A stretch of DNA of 8,581 nucleotides, from NCBI GenBank assembly GCA_005789325.1, contig SXYE01000006.1, forward strand, positions 1-8,581, written 5' to 3'. The stretch comes from Actinomycetota bacterium (GTDB taxonomy: Bacteria > Actinomycetota > Actinomycetes > S36-B12 > UBA5976). The notes under the pieces are model-generated. The model made no database searches and was not told where the DNA came from. It was given only the letters and a program-made list of their open reading frames with translations. Positions 5,767-8,581 of this stretch are shown piece by piece. The position numbers and the translations under genes are program-made. Position 1 is the first letter of the stretch, and each line of letters starts with the position of its first letter.

Positions 5767-6128
5767 TATTGGGCCAAATCTTGTCTGAGGACTTCAGCTC
5801 CGCGGAGATAAACGTGCGTCACATCTTGTCTAGAAAGATTTGAATAGGTGTGCATCAAGATTCTTATTACCAATTTTGGTGAGTTTGGTACATCAATCTC
5901 TTTAGAACAAAGCAAAGGAACATCTCCCAGACCGATTTCACGGGCTGAAGCAGCAGGGAAAGCACAATTCAGATCTTTAGTAGTTGTGAAGATAATGCTC
6001 ACTAAATCGTTGTTATCAATATTGTTCTTACTAATCATCTCGTTAAGTAATTCAATTACAGCCTGCTTCATTTCTGCTGCTTTGTTTTCCTTAAGCATGG
6101 TTGCGCCTCGTACACCAACTAATTTCAT
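5766..6128 (-). CDS. aroH: Chorismate mutase, AroH class
   Basis: A 120-residue enzyme of the trimeric AroH fold that converts chorismate to prephenate, the first committed step to phenylalanine and tyrosine. Compared with Bacillus subtilis AroH, the active-site set appears complete: R7, F57, R63, C74, E77, R89, Y107 and R115. After residue 63 the numbers are one lower than in Bacillus, which suggests a single-residue deletion. The C-terminal tail is several residues shorter than in Bacillus. An AroQ-type helical mutase is excluded because the motifs and order differ. The ATG overlaps the rluB stop (ATGA), and GAGG at 6136-6139 lies 7 nt before the start. In Streptomyces, as I recall, a prephenate dehydrogenase gene follows at this locus; here cmk follows immediately. 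Confidence 0.93.
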   Translation of the reverse strand: MKLVGVRGATMLKENKAAEMKQAVIELLNEMISKNNIDNNDLVSIIFTTTKDLNCAFPAASAREIGLGDVPLLCSKEIDVPNSPKLVIRILMHTYSNLSRQDVTHVYLRGAEVLRQDLAQ

Positions 6129-6880
6129 ATCGCCGCCTCATTTTTAACCAATTGAGCTGCTCGATACAAACTTCCAACTTCTGTGTGATTCAAAACTCGA
6201 GTTTTACCAAGTTTCATGTCCCCAAGTCTTATAGGTCCAAATTGAACTCTGACAAGTTGAATAACTTCATGACCAATGTGCTCACACATTCTGCGAATAA
6301 TTCTATTTCTTCCTTCGTGTAAAGATATTTCAATTGCAGTCTCACCCGGTGTTGCGCCAACAATTGATACGGTGTCTGCCTTGGCCAAACCATCGCTTAA
6401 TTCAACTCCAGTGGTTAAAACATTCAACTCCGCTTTGGTAACAGAGCCTTTTATTCTTGCTAAATATATTTTGTTGACTTCTGATGATGGGTGGGTCAAA
6501 CCATGGGCAAGATTTCCATCATTGGTTAAAAGAATTAAACCTTCAGTATCTGCATCTAGGCGACCTACATGAAATAAGCGATCTGATCGATTGGCAACAT
6601 AATCTGCCACGGTAGGTCTATCGTCTTCGCGCTTCATTGTTGTTACTACACCACTTGGTTTGTTTAATGCAATCACAATAAAACCTGCGGCAGCTGCAAT
6701 TGGATCACCATCAACTGTGATTAGATCAATCGCAGGATTAACTCGTCTTCCTTGTTCGTTGACTTTAATTCCGTTAACCGCAACACGACCCTGATCGATT
6801 AGTTCTTCACAAGATCTTCTACTACCAACCCCTGCAGCAGCAAGAACTTTTTGCAATCTAATTCCATCCTGGTTTTGCAT
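6125..6880 (-). CDS. rluB: 23S rRNA pseudouridine synthase, RluB/RsuA family
   Basis: A 251-residue RNA-modifying enzyme that isomerises a specific uridine in rRNA. An S4 RNA-binding domain occupies about residues 7-55 (LQKVLAAAGVGSRR, 9-22; DQGRVAVNG, 29-37). The catalytic domain starts at NKPSG (73-77) and carries the family motif GRLDADTEGL (106-115), with catalytic aspartate D109. It continues with a KIYLARIKG strand and the EGRNRIIRRMCE segment typical of the RsuA/RluB/RluE/RluF group. RluB in 23S rRNA (helix 89 region in E. coli) is the usual assignment for this genomic position next to scpB, but exact target choice is not readable from sequence. Two base pairs separate it from scpB, and there is no clear ribosome site. 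The stop overlaps the aroH start. Confidence 0.94.
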   Translation of the reverse strand: MQNQDGIRLQKVLAAAGVGSRRSCEELIDQGRVAVNGIKVNEQGRRVNPAIDLITVDGDPIAAAAGFIVIALNKPSGVVTTMKREDDRPTVADYVANRSDRLFHVGRLDADTEGLILLTNDGNLAHGLTHPSSEVNKIYLARIKGSVTKAELNVLTTGVELSDGLAKADTVSIVGATPGETAIEISLHEGRNRIIRRMCEHIGHEVIQLVRVQFGPIRLGDMKLGKTRVLNHTEVGSLYRAAQLVKNEAAI

Positions 6881-6882
6881 GA

Positions 6883-7491
6883 TTAAACGATCGTTTCGTC
6901 GATGATGGAATCAAGTGCGGCCATGTTTGGTAAATAATCTGCAACCGGTGGCAATTCATCCAAACTAGCTATTCCGACTCGTTCTAAGAAATATGGAGTT
7001 GTTCTGTAAAGAACGGCTTGCGATTCATTATCTGAACCAGCTTCTTCAATCAATCCTCTATTAAGTAATGTTCTAACAACACCATCAACGTTAACTCCTC
7101 TTATTGCTGCAACCCGTCCGCGAGAAACAGGTTGTTTGTAAGCAATTACTGCAAGAGTTTCAAGTGAAGCTTGGGTTAGACGTGCAGTTTGACCATCTTT
7201 TAAGAATCGTTCAACAACTTCCCCGCTGTGTTCATTTGTGTAAAAGCGCCAACCACCAGCAATTTCTCTTAGAGTTATGCCACCTTCACGAGTTTCAAAT
7301 TCCTTTTGTATATCTTTTAAAGTCTTTATAACTTGGGGTTGAGGTGAGTTCGTAATTTGGGCCAAAGTTATAGCACTAACTGGTTCATCAACAACAAGCA
7401 ATATTGCTTCGATTCCGGCCTTTAGAGAAGGTGCACCAATAGATGGAACCTCATCAATTGAGTTTTCAGGATTTTCAACCTCATTGCTCAT
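6883..7491 (-). CDS. scpB: Segregation and condensation protein B
   Basis: With the start chosen here the protein has 202 residues. ScpB dimers bind ScpA and, with SMC, form the bacterial condensin that compacts and separates chromosomes. Two winged-helix domains are visible: the first at about 22-100 (AGIEAILLVVDEPVS early in it), the second around ASLETLAVIAYKQPVSRGRV, continuing with IRGVNVDGVVRTLLNRGLIEE and YRTTPYFLERVGI, all standard ScpB blocks. The longer reading frame begins at TTG 7533 but has no ribosome site and adds 14 residues that look unlike ScpB. The ATG at 7489-7491 has AGGTGG 6 nt upstream and overlaps scpA by only 11 bp, so it is preferred. The tail after about residue 180 is variable, as is common in the family. 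The smc gene is not in this window. Confidence 0.93.
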   Translation of the reverse strand: MSNEVENPENSIDEVPSIGAPSLKAGIEAILLVVDEPVSAITLAQITNSPQPQVIKTLKDIQKEFETREGGITLREIAGGWRFYTNEHSGEVVERFLKDGQTARLTQASLETLAVIAYKQPVSRGRVAAIRGVNVDGVVRTLLNRGLIEEAGSDNESQAVLYRTTPYFLERVGIASLDELPPVADYLPNMAALDSIIDETIV

Positions 7492-8335
7492 CTTGAACCA
7501 CCTCGAGATTGACTTGAGTAGATGATTCATCAAATTCTGCAGTTACTTGCACTTCACCTTGTTCAGACCCAACCCATCGAATATATAAATCTGCTAATGG
7601 ACTTTCTTGTTCCAAAGTAACTTGTGATTCTTTGAACAATTCCAAGATAGCTAAAAATCTCGCAACAATAACTGGAACTTCTACACCAGAAATTAATGAT
7701 CTAAATGTGGTTGAACCAACTCTTCTAAGTCTTTCAACAATGATTCCTGCTTGCTCTCTCACACTAACTGTTGGTGCATGAAGATGAGAAAGTGAAATAG
7801 AAGGAATGGTTTTTACTTCCATTGCCTTTGCTGCAAGGCGGGCAAGTTCATTAGGTCCTAGGCCTAATAAAACTTCCGGTAAAAGATTTGCAAAATGTGG
7901 TTCCAATGAAACTGATCTTGCAAATCTTTTAGATTCGATTCCTAAATGTTCATTAAGCCAAAATGAAACATCCTTGAAAGCTTTGTATTGCATTAACCTT
8001 GCAAATAAGAGATCTCTTGCTTCCAATCTGGCGATATCTTCTTCATCCTCAACCTCGCCTGATGGCAGGAGTCTGGCTGTTTTTAAATCCAGAAGAGTAG
8101 CTGCAATCACCAAGAATTCGGTTGTTTCATCAAGATCCCAGGTTGAACCCTGGTTCTTTATGTATTGCAAAAAATCATCGGTAACGATGTGAAGTGCCAG
8201 AGCTGTAACTTCTAGTTCATGTTTTGCAATTAATGAAAGAAGTAAATCAAATGGTCCTTCAAACTGATTTAATTTGACATTGAATTTGTCAGCCGAATTC
8301 TCAAATACAACCGGCTCTTTGGTTGCAGTTGTCAT
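7481..8335 (-). CDS. scpA: Segregation and condensation protein A
   Basis: A 284-residue kleisin that bridges the two heads of an SMC dimer. The N-terminal domain holds the hallmark FEGPFDLLLSLIAKHELEV (25-43), which leads into the helices that contact the SMC neck (about 20-90). Next come TEFLVIAATLLDLKTARLLP (72-91) and an acidic linker with EDEEDIARLEARD. The middle region is less conserved. The winged-helix at the C-terminus (about 205-270) includes the block SLISGVEVPVIVARFLAILELFKE and would bind the SMC cap. It is somewhat longer than Bacillus ScpA, and the tail after about residue 265 is acidic and probably flexible. It begins inside the stop of the ParA gene (ATGA) and its end overlaps the scpB start, so the three are probably made in coupled fashion. 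Confidence 0.94.
   Translation of the reverse strand: MTTATKEPVVFENSADKFNVKLNQFEGPFDLLLSLIAKHELEVTALALHIVTDDFLQYIKNQGSTWDLDETTEFLVIAATLLDLKTARLLPSGEVEDEEDIARLEARDLLFARLMQYKAFKDVSFWLNEHLGIESKRFARSVSLEPHFANLLPEVLLGLGPNELARLAAKAMEVKTIPSISLSHLHAPTVSVREQAGIIVERLRRVGSTTFRSLISGVEVPVIVARFLAILELFKESQVTLEQESPLADLYIRWVGSEQGEVQVTAEFDESSTQVNLEVVQDEQ
7498..7503 (-). promoter_or_regulatory. Ribosome binding site deciding the scpB start
   Basis: AGGTGG on the minus strand, 6 nt before the ATG at 7489-7491 and inside the last codons of scpA. The upstream alternatives (TTG 7533, ATG 7530) have no purine-rich site at a suitable distance, which favours the shorter ScpB. Confidence 0.65.
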
Positions 8336-8581
8336 GAAAGTTTTTCAATCACTTCTCTAGCAAGACGCTTATAGGCTTTTGAAGCAGATGAACTTGGCGC
8401 ATACTCAGTTATCGGAGAGCCTGCAGCAGTGGTTTCTGGAAATTTAACAGTTCTTGCAATAACTGTTTCAAAAACCTTATCTCCGAATGCTTCTTCAACT
8501 CTTTCTAACACTTCACGACCATGTACAGTTCGTGGATCATACATAGTTGGCAAAATTCCGATGATTTTTAAACCTGGATTA
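8332..8581 (-). CDS. ParA-family ATPase (partial, C-terminal part only)
   Basis: The last 82 codons of a ParA/Soj-type ATPase; the N-terminus with the deviant Walker A motif lies outside the window. The visible start reads GLKIIGILPTMYDPRTVHGREV, where the G-x-L-P-T-M-Y-D-x-R block is the characteristic strand and helix after the ATPase core. It is followed by GDKVFETVIARTVKFPETTAAGSPITEY, which contains the family's late I-x-R-x-V-x-x-x-E-x-x-x-x-G-x-P-I pattern. The protein ends in the usual amphipathic helix. A ParA gene before scpA (Rv1708 in mycobacteria) is a fixed actinobacterial arrangement. It is usually distinct from the parA next to parB at the origin, so I give no symbol. Its stop overlaps the scpA start by 4 bp. 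A role in chromosome positioning with condensin is inferred. Confidence 0.92.
   Translation of the reverse strand, partial: NPGLKIIGILPTMYDPRTVHGREVLERVEEAFGDKVFETVIARTVKFPETTAAGSPITEYAPSSSASKAYKRLAREVIEKLS

Noticed and set aside
3467..8192. Open frames on the plus strand, for example 7806-8192, 5848-6147 and 6276-6572.
   Set aside because: Each is fully antisense to a well-recognised gene, shows no known domain or ribosome site, and has the low-complexity Ser/Leu-rich look of a shadow frame.
1..8581. A defence island, prophage, insertion sequence, CRISPR array, toxin-antitoxin pair or other accessory system.
   Set aside because: Every stretch is covered by conserved housekeeping genes on one strand; I saw no integrase, transposase, direct repeats with spacers, tRNA or composition break.

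Overview
The window suggests a streamlined, low-GC actinobacterium. The gene order and protein signatures are actinobacterial: a MerR regulator of the FtsR/Rv1828 type, a GarA/OdhI-like FHA protein, gcvH, two DUF881 proteins around a small basic membrane protein, an actinobacterial-type Der, and a parA-scpA-scpB-rluB block. Base composition looks close to 40% GC by eye (not counted), which is low for the phylum, and almost no intergenic DNA is present. Freshwater Nanopelagicales (acI) would fit both traits, but this placement is an inference.

All thirteen genes lie on the minus strand, so transcription runs from high to low coordinates. Region A (8581 to about 5092) holds the end of a ParA-type ATPase, scpA, scpB, rluB, aroH and cmk. 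It covers chromosome condensation and segregation, rRNA modification, aromatic amino acid synthesis and nucleotide supply. Region B (5091 to 3079) holds der (50S ribosome assembly GTPase) and a CDP-alcohol phosphatidyltransferase (pgsA). Region C (3086 to 1208) is a DUF881-Sbp-DUF881 set of membrane proteins of unknown function. Region D (1195 to 1) holds gcvH, a 73-bp gap with a plausible promoter, the FHA protein, and the first 112 codons of the ftsR-like regulator.

Twelve gene junctions occur. Eleven have gaps between -11 and +12 bp, and three are exact TAAATG stop/start contacts. The window is therefore best read as one very long operon, with a second likely transcription start only before the FHA-ftsR pair. 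In M. tuberculosis, as I recall it, the same genes form two separate clusters (Rv1708-Rv1713 and Rv1822-Rv1828). Here they meet at der/pgsA.

I found no mobile element, phage gene, CRISPR array, RNA gene, defence system or gene remnant. This is conserved core genome. The points worth a second look are the FHA protein without the usual N-terminal phospho-threonine motif, the uncharacterised DUF881/Sbp/PgsA membrane module, and the joining of the two clusters.
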